From Geobacter sp. UBA4074 (lineage in GTDB: Bacteria; Desulfobacterota; Desulfuromonadia; Geobacterales; Pseudopelobacteraceae), in contig DFYU01000112.1 of assembly GCA_002383415.1 (NCBI GenBank), positions 14,997 to 29,254 on the forward strand: 14,258 bases of DNA, written 5' to 3'. Both the position numbers and the translations under genes were made by a program. The notes below the pieces were generated by a model, which saw only the letters and a list, made by a program, of their open reading frames with translations, did no database searches and was not told where the DNA came from. Below, one piece after another: positions 5,998 through 13,099 of this stretch. Position 1 is the stretch's first letter. Each line of letters opens with the position of its first letter.

Positions 5998-8310
5998 ATG
6001 GAACCGATTGTTACCTATAAAGAACGCTGTCGCACCTGCTATTCCTGCGTCCGCACCTGCCCGGTCAAGGCGATCAAGGTCGATAGCGGCTATGCCGAGA
6101 TCATCTACGAGCGTTGTATCGGCTGCGGCAACTGCCTGAACTGCCCCCAGAAGGCCAAGGTGATCGTGGACCGGATGGTCAAGACCCAAGAACTGCTGGC
6201 CTCGGGCGACCCGGTGGTGGCGGTGCTGGGCTGTTCCTTTCCGGCCTTCTTCCATAACTACACCCCTGGCCAGCTGGTGGCCGGCCTGAAAAGCCTCGGC
6301 TTCCACGAAGTGCATGAGGGGGCCTATGGTGCCCGGCTGATCGCACCACACTATGCGCGGGCCATCGCCGATGCCGAGCAACCGCTGATCTCCTCCCATT
6401 GCTCGGCGGTGGTGGACCTGATCGAGCGCCACTACCCCAAGCTGTTGCCCAATCTGGTACCGGTGGTCTCCCCCATGATGGCCATGGCGCGCTACATCAA
6501 GGAAAACCTCGGGCCCGAGACCAAGGTGATCTATCTCAGTACCTGTATCGCCGCCAAGTTCGAGATCCAGTCACCAGAGCTTGCCGGGCTGGTGGATGTG
6601 GTGCTGACCTACAGCGAGATCGAACTATTCTTCCGCCGGCGCGGCATCAACCCCACCGTGCTGACCGAGGCGGCCTTTGATGGCATTGACCCCCAGCACG
6701 GGCGCATGTTTACCCTTTCGGGCGGACCGTTTCGCGCCCTGGACATTAAAACCGATTTTCTGGATACTGAGACCGTTTCCGGCGAAGGAGAGGTACATAC
6801 CCTCGACATCGTGCGCGACCTGGCTGCCGGACGCATCAAGCCGCGCTATGTAGACCTGCGCTTCTGTGATGGCGGTTGTGTGGACGGTCCCGGTAAAAAC
6901 CGCGAGCTGACCCTGATCTCCAAACGCAACCTGATCATTCGCTACAATAGCAGTCCAATCCCGTACCGTACCGCTGCCCACTATCTGACTGCCCAGCCAC
7001 CCGGGCAACTGTCCCGCAGCTTCAGCGACAAGTCGCGCCGCCTGCCGGCCCCCAAGCCTGATGATGTCCGGCGGATCCTGCACTCCACCGGCAAGTTCAC
7101 CCAGGGCGACGAGCTTAACTGCCGGGCCTGCGGCTACAACAGTTGCCGCGAACATGCTGTGGCGGTCTTTCAGGGCCTGGCCGATCTGGGAATGTGCCTG
7201 CCATTCAACCTGCGCAGCATGGAAGAGGACCGGGGCCGGTTGATGCAGAAGTACGAGCTGGTGACCCGCGAGCTGAACAAGCAGTTGGGCGAGGATATGA
7301 TTATCGGTGATGACCGTGATAACGACGAGGTGGTGGCCCTGATCCGGCAGGTGGGGCCAACCCCCACCACAGTGCTGATCCGTGGCGAGACCGGCACCGG
7401 CAAGGAATTGACCGCCCGGGCCATCCACCGCCTGAGCGCCCGGGCCGACAAGCCGTTGGTGACGGTTAACTGTACCACCCTGACCGACTCCTTGCTGGAA
7501 AGCGAGCTGTTTGGCCACAAAAAAGGCGCCTTTACCGGCGCCATAGCTGACCGTAAGGGTCTGTTCGAGGCAGCCGACGGCGGCACCATCTTCCTGGACG
7601 AGATCGGCGATATCACCCCCAAGCTGCAGGCCGAATTGCTGCGCCTGCTGGACCAGGGTGAGGTACGGCCAGTGGGCGGCACCAGTGCCAAGCGGGTCGA
7701 CGTGCGCCTGATCGCTGCCACCAACAAGGACCTGGAGGCCGGCGTACGGGATGGCTGGTTCCGCGAAGATCTCTACTACCGCCTCAACGTCTTCACCATC
7801 CAGCTGCCGCCGCTGCGCGAACGCGAGGACTCGATCCCGATCCTGGCCCGCCACTTCCTGGGCAAGGCCCGCAAAAAACTCAATAAGCCACTGGACGGCA
7901 TTGAAGAACGGGCCCTGGCAGCCATGCGCCACTATCGCTGGCCCGGCAATGTGCGTGAGATGCAGAACATCATCGAGCGGGCCGCCGTGCTGACCCAGGA
8001 CGGCGTGATCAGGCTGGAAAACCTGCCGTCGGTCTTCCGCGACATCTACGGCGAGCGGGCCGGCGCACTGCCTGGGGTGCGGCGCACCTCCTTCAAGGCA
8101 GAACGCGAAACCCACTTGGGACGACTGGAACGGAACCTTATCCTGCGCTACCTGGAGGAATCAGGTGGCAACGTCTCCAAGGCTGCCCGCCTGGCCGAGG
8201 TGCCGCGACGCACCTTTTACCGTCTACTGGAGCGCTACGGCATCACCCTGCAACGCTCCCTGTCCAAACAGCCTGCATCCGACAGCGGGAGCCAACCGAA
8301 CGTTCTATAA
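5998..8310 (+). CDS. Sigma-54-dependent transcriptional activator with [FeFe]-hydrogenase-like Fe-S sensor domain
   Basis: This 770-residue protein is a bacterial enhancer-binding protein whose sensory part resembles an [FeFe] hydrogenase. Order: a ferredoxin-like region with C11/C14/C17/C21 and C40/C43/C46/C49; a hydrogenase large-subunit C-terminal-like domain (about 65-300); an Fe-S motif C375-x2-C378-x4-C383 with C400; then the AAA+ domain with Walker A GETGTGKE (463-470), the sigma-54 contact loop GAFTGA (510-515) and Walker B IFLDEI (531-536); and a Fis-type helix-turn-helix (about 723-750). Cysteines matching the H-cluster cubane ligands are kept (C135, C183, C290, C294), but the L1 motif reads S-H-C-S instead of T-S-C-C-P, so the proton-relay Cys is His134. 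This suggests sensing (H2 or redox) rather than turnover; the ligand is not known. No PAS domain is visible. The start is ATG 5998, with AAGGAG 5 bases upstream. The gene stands alone between terminators. Confidence 0.88.
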   Translation: MEPIVTYKERCRTCYSCVRTCPVKAIKVDSGYAEIIYERCIGCGNCLNCPQKAKVIVDRMVKTQELLASGDPVVAVLGCSFPAFFHNYTPGQLVAGLKSLGFHEVHEGAYGARLIAPHYARAIADAEQPLISSHCSAVVDLIERHYPKLLPNLVPVVSPMMAMARYIKENLGPETKVIYLSTCIAAKFEIQSPELAGLVDVVLTYSEIELFFRRRGINPTVLTEAAFDGIDPQHGRMFTLSGGPFRALDIKTDFLDTETVSGEGEVHTLDIVRDLAAGRIKPRYVDLRFCDGGCVDGPGKNRELTLISKRNLIIRYNSSPIPYRTAAHYLTAQPPGQLSRSFSDKSRRLPAPKPDDVRRILHSTGKFTQGDELNCRACGYNSCREHAVAVFQGLADLGMCLPFNLRSMEEDRGRLMQKYELVTRELNKQLGEDMIIGDDRDNDEVVALIRQVGPTPTTVLIRGETGTGKELTARAIHRLSARADKPLVTVNCTTLTDSLLESELFGHKKGAFTGAIADRKGLFEAADGGTIFLDEIGDITPKLQAELLRLLDQGEVRPVGGTSAKRVDVRLIAATNKDLEAGVRDGWFREDLYYRLNVFTIQLPPLREREDSIPILARHFLGKARKKLNKPLDGIEERALAAMRHYRWPGNVREMQNIIERAAVLTQDGVIRLENLPSVFRDIYGERAGALPGVRRTSFKAERETHLGRLERNLILRYLEESGGNVSKAARLAEVPRRTFYRLLERYGITLQRSLSKQPASDSGSQPNVL

Positions 8311-8327
8311 TAGTGTATACTTTTGTC

Positions 8328-8355
8328 TAAAGTGTGTCATTCGAGACACACTTTA
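8328..8355. promoter_or_regulatory. 11-bp-arm palindrome, probable upstream activator site (or weak terminator)
   Basis: Bases 8328-8338 pair perfectly with 8345-8355 around a 6-base centre. The inner 20 bases, GTGTGTCATTCGAGACACAC (8332-8351), match the palindrome at 5927-5946 in size and ends. Its centre is about 118 bp upstream of the start predicted from the sigma-54 promoter at 8434, the normal distance for an enhancer-binding protein. A further half-site-like ACACACT follows at 8355-8361. No T-run follows, so termination of the upstream gene is the less likely reading, though both are possible. Confidence 0.6.
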
Positions 8356-8393
8356 CACACTCATTTAATGCATGTTTTTATCGCTCATAAAAA

Positions 8394-8406
8394 AAACAAC
8401 GTATTT
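8394..8406 (+). promoter_or_regulatory. Possible IHF site between activator site and sigma-54 promoter
   Basis: AAACAACGTATTT fits the IHF pattern WATCAA-N4-TTR at 7 of 9 defined positions and has an A-run just upstream (8389-8396). It lies at about -54 to -66 from the predicted start, where IHF bends DNA in many sigma-54 promoters. Such a loose motif occurs by chance in AT-rich DNA, so support comes mainly from position. Confidence 0.3.
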
Positions 8407-8433
8407 TCAGCGGTTTGTTGTATACGGCTTTTT

Positions 8434-8449
8434 TGGCACGCTATTGGCA
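8434..8449 (+). promoter_or_regulatory. Sigma-54 (-24/-12) promoter of the ribbon-helix-helix gene
   Basis: TGGCACGCTATTGGCA has a perfect -24 block (TGGCACG) and a -12 block TGGCA with one mismatch from TTGCA; GG (8435-8436) and GC (8447-8448) are 10 bases apart, as sigma-54 requires. Transcription should start near 8460, leaving a leader of about 62 bases with AAGGAG-type ribosome binding (GGAG at 8510-8513, 8 bases before the ATG). A sigma-54 activator gene lies immediately upstream. Confidence 0.75.
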
Positions 8450-8521
8450 ATAGTTAGATACCAATCGCACCTTATTATCTACGGCATCTACTAACCAATA
8501 GCGAAAAAAGGAGAACAAACC

Positions 8522-8704
8522 ATGGGCAGAATGAGAGAGAACCCCCGCTACAACGTGATCTCGATGCGCGTCAGCGACGAAGAGCGTGAGCAACTGGAAA
8601 GCCTGGTGCGCCGGACCCACAAGAGCGTGTCCGATATTATGCGTGAGGCGATGGAGGTCTTCACCCTGCAGCTGGAACGTCAGGAGATGCGCAAGGCCGC
8701 CTGA
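8522..8704 (+). CDS. Small ribbon-helix-helix DNA-binding protein
   Basis: This 60-residue protein looks like a CopG/Arc-type ribbon-helix-helix regulator, which dimerises and binds DNA through a two-stranded sheet. The expected order is present: a short strand with alternating residues (Y-N-V-I-S-M-R-V, about 10-17), a helix starting S-D-E-E-R-E-Q-L-E-S-L-V, a turn with T-H-K-S, and a second helix S-V-S-D-I-M-R-E-A-M-E-V-F. The last 12 residues are charged and may extend the helix. ATG 8522 has a good Shine-Dalgarno sequence. No toxin gene or partner follows; it is a single-gene unit from a sigma-54 promoter to a strong terminator. Its targets cannot be told from the sequence; an output of the hydrogenase-like regulator next door is the natural inference. 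An antitoxin of a toxin-antitoxin pair is less likely, as there is no partner gene. Confidence 0.85.
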   Translation: MGRMRENPRYNVISMRVSDEEREQLESLVRRTHKSVSDIMREAMEVFTLQLERQEMRKAA

Positions 8705-8729
8705 TCAAGTAACCAAGCCAACATCACAA

Positions 8730-8767
8730 CGAGAAACGGCGCGGGAAGATTCCCGCGCCGTTTCTCG
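8730..8767. terminator. Bidirectional terminator between the ribbon-helix-helix gene and rng
   Basis: Bases 8730-8746 pair perfectly with 8751-8767 (17-bp stem, GC-rich core, loop AGAT). The outer part of the stem is A/T-rich on each side (GAGAAAC / GTTTCTC), so each strand ends the hairpin with a short T-rich stretch rather than a long T-run. It lies between two converging genes, 25 bases after the plus-strand stop and 29 bases after the minus-strand stop. Confidence 0.85.
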
Positions 8768-8796
8768 CTTCAAAAGGCCCCTGCACTGAGCCACAA

Positions 8797-10317
8797 TCAG
8801 TTAATTACCACCTCGAACTGCTCCTGGTGAAAGCCCGGCTTGGCCCGCACGGTGACCCGCTTCTTGAAGATCTTCTCCAGCTCCTCCAGGCCCCGCCGCT
8901 CCTCGTCATACAGCAGATCAGCCACTTGGGGATGCACCGTCAGCAGCACCTTGGTGCCGCGTATATCCAGCATCTCCCGTCGCAGCTCGCGGAATATCTC
9001 ATGACAGACGGTGGTCTTGGACTTGACATAGCCACGACCCTCACAGTAGGGACAGGGCTCGCACATCATCCGGCCGATGCTCTCCCGCACCCGCTTGCGG
9101 GTCATCTCCACCAGGCCCAGTTCAGAGATCTTGAGGATGTTGGTCTTGGACTTGTCGCTCTTGAGCGCCTCATCAAGGGCCGCGTAGACCTTCTCCCGGT
9201 TGACCTCCTTCTCCATGTCGATGAAGTCGATGATGATGATGCCGCCGATGTTGCGTAGCCGCAGTTGGTAGGCCAGCTCCTTGACCGCCTCCAGGTTGGT
9301 CTTGAGGATCGTGTCTTCCAGGTTGTGCTTGCCCACAAAGCGGCCGGTATTGACGTCAATCGCGGTCAAGGCCTCGGTCTGCTCGATGATGATGTAGCCG
9401 CCACTCTTCAGCCAGACCTTACGACCCAGGGCCCGGCTGATCTCCACTTCCAGGCCGTAGTGGTCGAAGATCGGCTCTTCATCGTCGTACAGTTCCACCG
9501 ACGACTTGAGCTTGGGCATAAAGGTGGTGATGAACTGCACGATCCGGTCATGATCGGGCTTTGAATCAACCACGATCCGCTTGACCTCGTCGGTGACGAT
9601 ATCCCTGACCACTTTCGGCACAACATCCAGATCGGCATGGATCAGGCTGGGGGCGCCGGCCTTGTCCTTTTTCCTGACTACCTCGTCCCAGATCTTGGTC
9701 AGATACTCAATATCCGAGGTGATCTCCTCTTCGCTCTTGCCCTCAGAGGCGGTACGCACGATGTAGCCGGAACCGGGTTGCTTCTTGCGCTCCACAATCT
9801 CCCGTAGCCGCTCCCGCTCCTCCTCTTCCTCAATGCGGCGCGAGATGCCGATATGCTCCACGGTGGGCATGTAGACCAGGTGTCGCCCCGGCAGGGAGAT
9901 GTGGGCCGTGATGCGGGCCCCTTTGGTGCCGATCGGCTCCTTGGAGACCTGTACCAGCAATTCCTGGCCCTCCTGCAGCAACTCCTCAATCGGGTGCAGC
10001 GCCTTGTAATCCGGCTGGGCACTGTCATGGTCATCGCCGTTGCGGTCGTCTTTCTTGGCATCGTCCAGCAGGCTTTCGTATTCATCCAGACCGTCGAAGA
10101 CATCGGCCACGTAGAGAAAGGCCGCCTTTTCCAGTCCAATATCAACAAAGGCGGCCTGCATGCCGGGCAGCACCCGCACCACACGCCCCTTGTAGATGTT
10201 GCCCACAATCCCCTTTTCCCGGGTCCGCTCGATGTAGAGTTCGGCAATGGTGCCGTTCTCGATCAGGGCGATCCGGGTTTCCTGGGCCGTCACATTGATG
10301 ACCAGTTCCGATGCCAT
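8797..10317 (-). CDS. rng: Ribonuclease G (RNase E/G family)
   Basis: This is an endoribonuclease that cuts single-stranded AU-rich RNA and takes part in rRNA maturation and mRNA decay. Its 506 residues match RNase G (489 in E. coli) rather than the much longer RNase E. The N-terminal part holds the S1 RNA-binding domain (G-I-V-G-N-I-Y-K-G-R-V...A-A-F-V-D-I-G) with a charged, Asp-rich insert. The two catalytic metal-binding Asp are D321 (AIDVNTG) and D364 (IIIIDFIDM), 43 residues apart exactly as D303 and D346 in E. coli RNase E; the Zn-link C422-P-Y-C425 follows at the conserved spacing (58 residues). No scaffold region follows. The gene starts 17 bases after the stop of the radical SAM gene and is surely co-transcribed with it. 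The ATG has AGG close upstream. Confidence 0.94.
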   Translation of the reverse strand: MASELVINVTAQETRIALIENGTIAELYIERTREKGIVGNIYKGRVVRVLPGMQAAFVDIGLEKAAFLYVADVFDGLDEYESLLDDAKKDDRNGDDHDSAQPDYKALHPIEELLQEGQELLVQVSKEPIGTKGARITAHISLPGRHLVYMPTVEHIGISRRIEEEEERERLREIVERKKQPGSGYIVRTASEGKSEEEITSDIEYLTKIWDEVVRKKDKAGAPSLIHADLDVVPKVVRDIVTDEVKRIVVDSKPDHDRIVQFITTFMPKLKSSVELYDDEEPIFDHYGLEVEISRALGRKVWLKSGGYIIIEQTEALTAIDVNTGRFVGKHNLEDTILKTNLEAVKELAYQLRLRNIGGIIIIDFIDMEKEVNREKVYAALDEALKSDKSKTNILKISELGLVEMTRKRVRESIGRMMCEPCPYCEGRGYVKSKTTVCHEIFRELRREMLDIRGTKVLLTVHPQVADLLYDEERRGLEELEKIFKKRVTVRAKPGFHQEQFEVVIN

Positions 10318-10334
10318 GGTGCCTGTACCTCTAT

Positions 10335-12815
10335 CTATAAAGTAAAAATCGTTTCCAGTTTTTCAATGCGGCAGTCCTTCAAGGTCTCCACCGGGAGGCC
10401 GGTAACGGCAGCTGCCACCTCCACCGCCTTGCCGCGGCCGATGACCATTTCGAGCATACTACCACAGGAGCTCAAAGAACGCACCTCCTGGCGCAGATCG
10501 AACTCCTGACGCTGTTTTTTCTTCTCACGCACCAGCAGCCAGGAGGAGTGTGCCATAAAATGCACAACTTGCTGCGCAAGCAGGTCAGCATTGTAGTTAT
10601 GCAGCGTCACCCGGTAGCGGGTGGCATCGATCAGCACCGACAATGACTCGGTCTTGAGCGGCATCTCCTGCGCATCAAGTATGGCGATGCCGGGTGGCAG
10701 CACCCGGTTCAGGCGCTCTTGCGCCTCGGCGGGCCCCATCGCGTTCACATAGATATCGAGATATTCGGCCTCGGATTCGACCCCCACCGAGGTTGCCGTG
10801 GCAAAGGAGAAGCGGGGGTGGGGGTGAAAGCCTTGTGAAAAGAGGACTGGCAGGCCTGCCCGGCTGACCGCTCGGGTAAACAGGTTGATCAACTCAAGGT
10901 GACTGAGCACACTTATCTTGTCCCGCTTGCAAAACCGCATCCGCAGCCGCCGGTGTTCTGGCTCGGCCTCGGCCACCGTCGCTGGCGGCGCCAGCGACAG
11001 CTCGGACGTTACCAGGTGGTTGGTTACCTGCTGAAAGTCGCAGACACCGCAGCCCGAGCAATGCCCGTTGCGGCAATCCTCGGTTGCGGCCTCTGCCAGG
11101 GAGGCGCGATATTCCTGCAGCAGGAACGGTTTACCGACGCCGCTGTCCAGGTGCTCCCACGGCAGCAGCTCATCCTGATCCCGCTCACGCAGGTACCACT
11201 CGGCATCGACTCCACACTCTGCAAAGGCCTGTAGCCAGCGGTTGAGCGAAAAATGCTCGCGCCAGCCGTCAAACTGGCAACCCAGTTGCACTGCGCGCTC
11301 GATGACCGGCCCTAGGCGCCGGTCACCCCGGGCGATGACCCCTTCCAGAAACGACAGCTCAGCCTCCTGATATTTGTAATTCAGCTTGCGACGCCTCAAC
11401 TCATCCCGCAGCAGTGCCTGCCGCTCACGGGTCTCCTCCAGGGTCAGTTGCCGCTGCCATTGGAACGGGGTGTGGGGTTTGGGCACAAAGGTGCTGACCG
11501 CCACGTTCACCTCGCCGTGGCTGCCCACCTTGCGAGCCTGTTGTTTGACCTGACGCGCCAGGTCGGCGATGGCCAACAGGTCGTCGCGGGTCTCGCTGGG
11601 CAGACCCATCATGAAGTACAGCTTGATCAGGCGCCAGCCGGCGCCGAAGATATTGGCCGCACCCTCAAGCAGGTCGGCTTCGGTGATCCCCTTGTTGATC
11701 ACCCGCCGCATCCGTTCGCTGCCGGCCTCCGGGGCCAGAGTGAAGCCGGTCTTGCGTACCTTGCGGATTTCATCGATCAGCTCGGGGGTCAGGGTGCCCA
11801 CCCGCAGCGACGGCAGCGACACTGCCACCCGGCTGGCGGCATACTGCTGCATCAGGGTTTGCAACAACGGCCCAATGCAGCTGTAGTCGCCGGTGGAGAG
11901 CGACAGCAATGAGATCTCGTCATAGCCGCTGGCCTGCAGCGCGGTCTGGATCAGCTGCTGAATCTGCTCCGGCGAACGCTCCCTGAGCGGACGGTAGATG
12001 TAGCCGGCCTGACAGAAACGGCAGCCGCGGGTGCAGCCGCGGGCGATCTCCACCGCCACCCGGTCGTGGACGGTCTTCATAAAGGGGATGATCGGCTGGT
12101 CAGGGAAGGGGGCCTGTTCGAGATCGGTTAGAAACCGTCGCCGCACTCGTTCGTAACCGGCCTTAAGCGGTCTGATGGCGGCTATCCGTCCGTCGGCCTG
12201 GTAGTCGATCGCAAACATCGAGGGGATGTAGATACCGTCGATCCGGGCCAGTCGCTCCAGCAGCTCAGACTTTGAGCCTGCGCCGTCACGTTTCCACTGT
12301 CGCAGTGTCTCGGCGATCTCGATCGCCGCCTGCTCACCGTCACCCAGCAGCACGGCATCCAAAAAGGGGGCCAGCGGTTCGGGATTGTAGGCGCCTGGCC
12401 CGCCGGCGATCACCAGCGGAAAACCGCTGTCGCGCTGGTCGGCCCGCCAGGGAATGCCGGCCTGGCTCAACATGGACAGGATATTGGTACAGGAGAGTTC
12501 GTACTGCAGGGTGAAGCCGACCAGGTCGCAGGCGGCCAGGGGGGTGCCGGTCTCCAGGGTGGCCAGCGGCTCACCTGCGGAGGTCATCAAGGCGGCCATG
12601 TCAGGCCAGGGGGCATAGACCCGCTCGGCGGCCACCCCCTCCAGATCGTTCAAGATCCGGTAGAGAATCTTGAGACCCAGGTGGCTCATCCCCACCTCGT
12701 AGACATCGGGGAAGGCCAGGGCGATCCGCAGCTCAGCCTGGGGCTTGACCACTGAGCCCATCTCGCCACCCAGGTAGCGGGCCGGTTTTTCAACATCCAG
12801 CAGATTTACAGGCAT
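10335..12815 (-). CDS. Radical SAM protein fused to a DUF2344 domain (TIGR03960 + TIGR03936 type)
   Basis: This 826-residue protein appears to be a fusion of two conserved uncharacterised families that often sit beside rng. The N-terminal part resembles B12-binding-type radical SAM proteins (P-D-V-Y-E-V-G-M-S-H-L-G); the radical SAM cluster motif is C261-T-R-G-C265-R-F-C268. A Cys cluster C-R-N-G-H-C-S-G-C-G-V-C lies near 577-590. The last 200 residues (from about 622: R-L-R-M-R-F-C-K-R-D-K...G-L-P-V-L-F-S-Q-G-F-H-P-H-P-R) are the DUF2344 domain. Its substrate is unknown; the link to RNase G suggests an RNA or ribosome modification role, which is inference. ATG 12815 has AAAGG about 8 bases upstream, and family members start with the P-A-R-Y-L-G-G-E region soon after; the longer frame to 12926 would run through the tRNA gene. 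It forms an operon with rng. Confidence 0.9.
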   Translation of the reverse strand: MPVNLLDVEKPARYLGGEMGSVVKPQAELRIALAFPDVYEVGMSHLGLKILYRILNDLEGVAAERVYAPWPDMAALMTSAGEPLATLETGTPLAACDLVGFTLQYELSCTNILSMLSQAGIPWRADQRDSGFPLVIAGGPGAYNPEPLAPFLDAVLLGDGEQAAIEIAETLRQWKRDGAGSKSELLERLARIDGIYIPSMFAIDYQADGRIAAIRPLKAGYERVRRRFLTDLEQAPFPDQPIIPFMKTVHDRVAVEIARGCTRGCRFCQAGYIYRPLRERSPEQIQQLIQTALQASGYDEISLLSLSTGDYSCIGPLLQTLMQQYAASRVAVSLPSLRVGTLTPELIDEIRKVRKTGFTLAPEAGSERMRRVINKGITEADLLEGAANIFGAGWRLIKLYFMMGLPSETRDDLLAIADLARQVKQQARKVGSHGEVNVAVSTFVPKPHTPFQWQRQLTLEETRERQALLRDELRRRKLNYKYQEAELSFLEGVIARGDRRLGPVIERAVQLGCQFDGWREHFSLNRWLQAFAECGVDAEWYLRERDQDELLPWEHLDSGVGKPFLLQEYRASLAEAATEDCRNGHCSGCGVCDFQQVTNHLVTSELSLAPPATVAEAEPEHRRLRMRFCKRDKISVLSHLELINLFTRAVSRAGLPVLFSQGFHPHPRFSFATATSVGVESEAEYLDIYVNAMGPAEAQERLNRVLPPGIAILDAQEMPLKTESLSVLIDATRYRVTLHNYNADLLAQQVVHFMAHSSWLLVREKKKQRQEFDLRQEVRSLSSCGSMLEMVIGRGKAVEVAAAVTGLPVETLKDCRIEKLETIFTL

Positions 12816-12839
12816 CACAGCACCTTTACGGATAAAAGA

Positions 12840-12869
12840 AAAGCCTTCGAAGGTCTCTTCGAAGGCTTT
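12840..12869 (-). terminator. Intrinsic terminator after tRNA-Leu
   Basis: Bases 12840-12851 pair with 12858-12869 (12-bp stem, loop GGTCTC). Read on the minus strand it is followed by CTTTTCTTTTAT, a fair T-run. It lies 11 bases after the tRNA 3' end and 25 bases before the radical SAM start codon, so it ends the tRNA transcript while allowing some readthrough, or the operon has its own promoter that is not recognised here. Confidence 0.8.
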
Positions 12870-12880
12870 GTCTTCTTGAT

Positions 12881-12967
12881 TGGTGCCCAGGACTGGACTC
12901 GAACCAGCACACCCTTGCGAGCACAAGAACCTGAATCTTGCGTGTCTACCAATTCCACCACCTGGGC
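12881..12967 (-). tRNA. tRNA-Leu, anticodon CAG
   Basis: On the minus strand the gene begins GCCCAGGTGGTGGAATTGGT and ends CCTGGGCACCA. The 7-bp acceptor stem (GCCCAGG/CCTGGGC) pairs perfectly, followed by discriminator A and an encoded CCA. The D-arm has the leucine-type TGGTGGAATTGGTAGACAC, the anticodon stem CAAGA/TCTTG encloses the loop TTCAGGT (anticodon CAG), a long variable arm marks a class II tRNA, and the T-arm contains GGTTCGAGTCC. It reads CTG codons, which are very frequent in the genes of this window. Upstream, TAGAAT (12976-12981 on the minus strand) may be a -10 box, but no well-spaced -35 is seen. Confidence 0.96.
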
Positions 12968-13041
12968 AAGGAACAATTCTATTAACACCACCTCATGCCG
13001 ATTGCAAGAAAAAAATGCTTACCTGAGCAGTCTCGACCAAT

Positions 13042-13058
13042 CTGACATTTCCTGTCAG
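13042..13058. repeat. 17-bp dyad upstream of the small membrane-protein gene
   Basis: CTGACA (13042-13047) and TGTCAG (13053-13058) are perfect inverted repeats separated by TTTCC. The dyad is 41 bases upstream of the start at 13100 and could be an operator; CTGACA could also act as a -35 box, but the TAGCCT downstream is spaced too far (21 bases). The rest of 12968-13099 holds no clear gene or terminator. Confidence 0.35.
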
Positions 13059-13099
13059 GTCACTGTGCTAGCCTGAAAACAACTTCAGGAGGTAGGGTT

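Noticed and set aside
6625..8115. 496-residue minus-strand frame opposite the sigma-54 activator
   Set aside because: The plus-strand protein has clear catalytic motifs throughout; the antisense frame shows no recognisable motif.
8306..8425. TATAAT at 8306-8311 and two GTATAC copies 105 bp apart (8315 and 8420)
   Set aside because: No -35 partner for the hexamer, and 6-bp repeats in AT-rich DNA are weak evidence; the sigma-54 promoter explains the downstream gene better.
12816..12926. Upstream extension of the radical SAM protein
   Set aside because: It would translate through the tRNA-Leu gene and its terminator; ATG 12815 has a ribosome-binding site and fits the family start.
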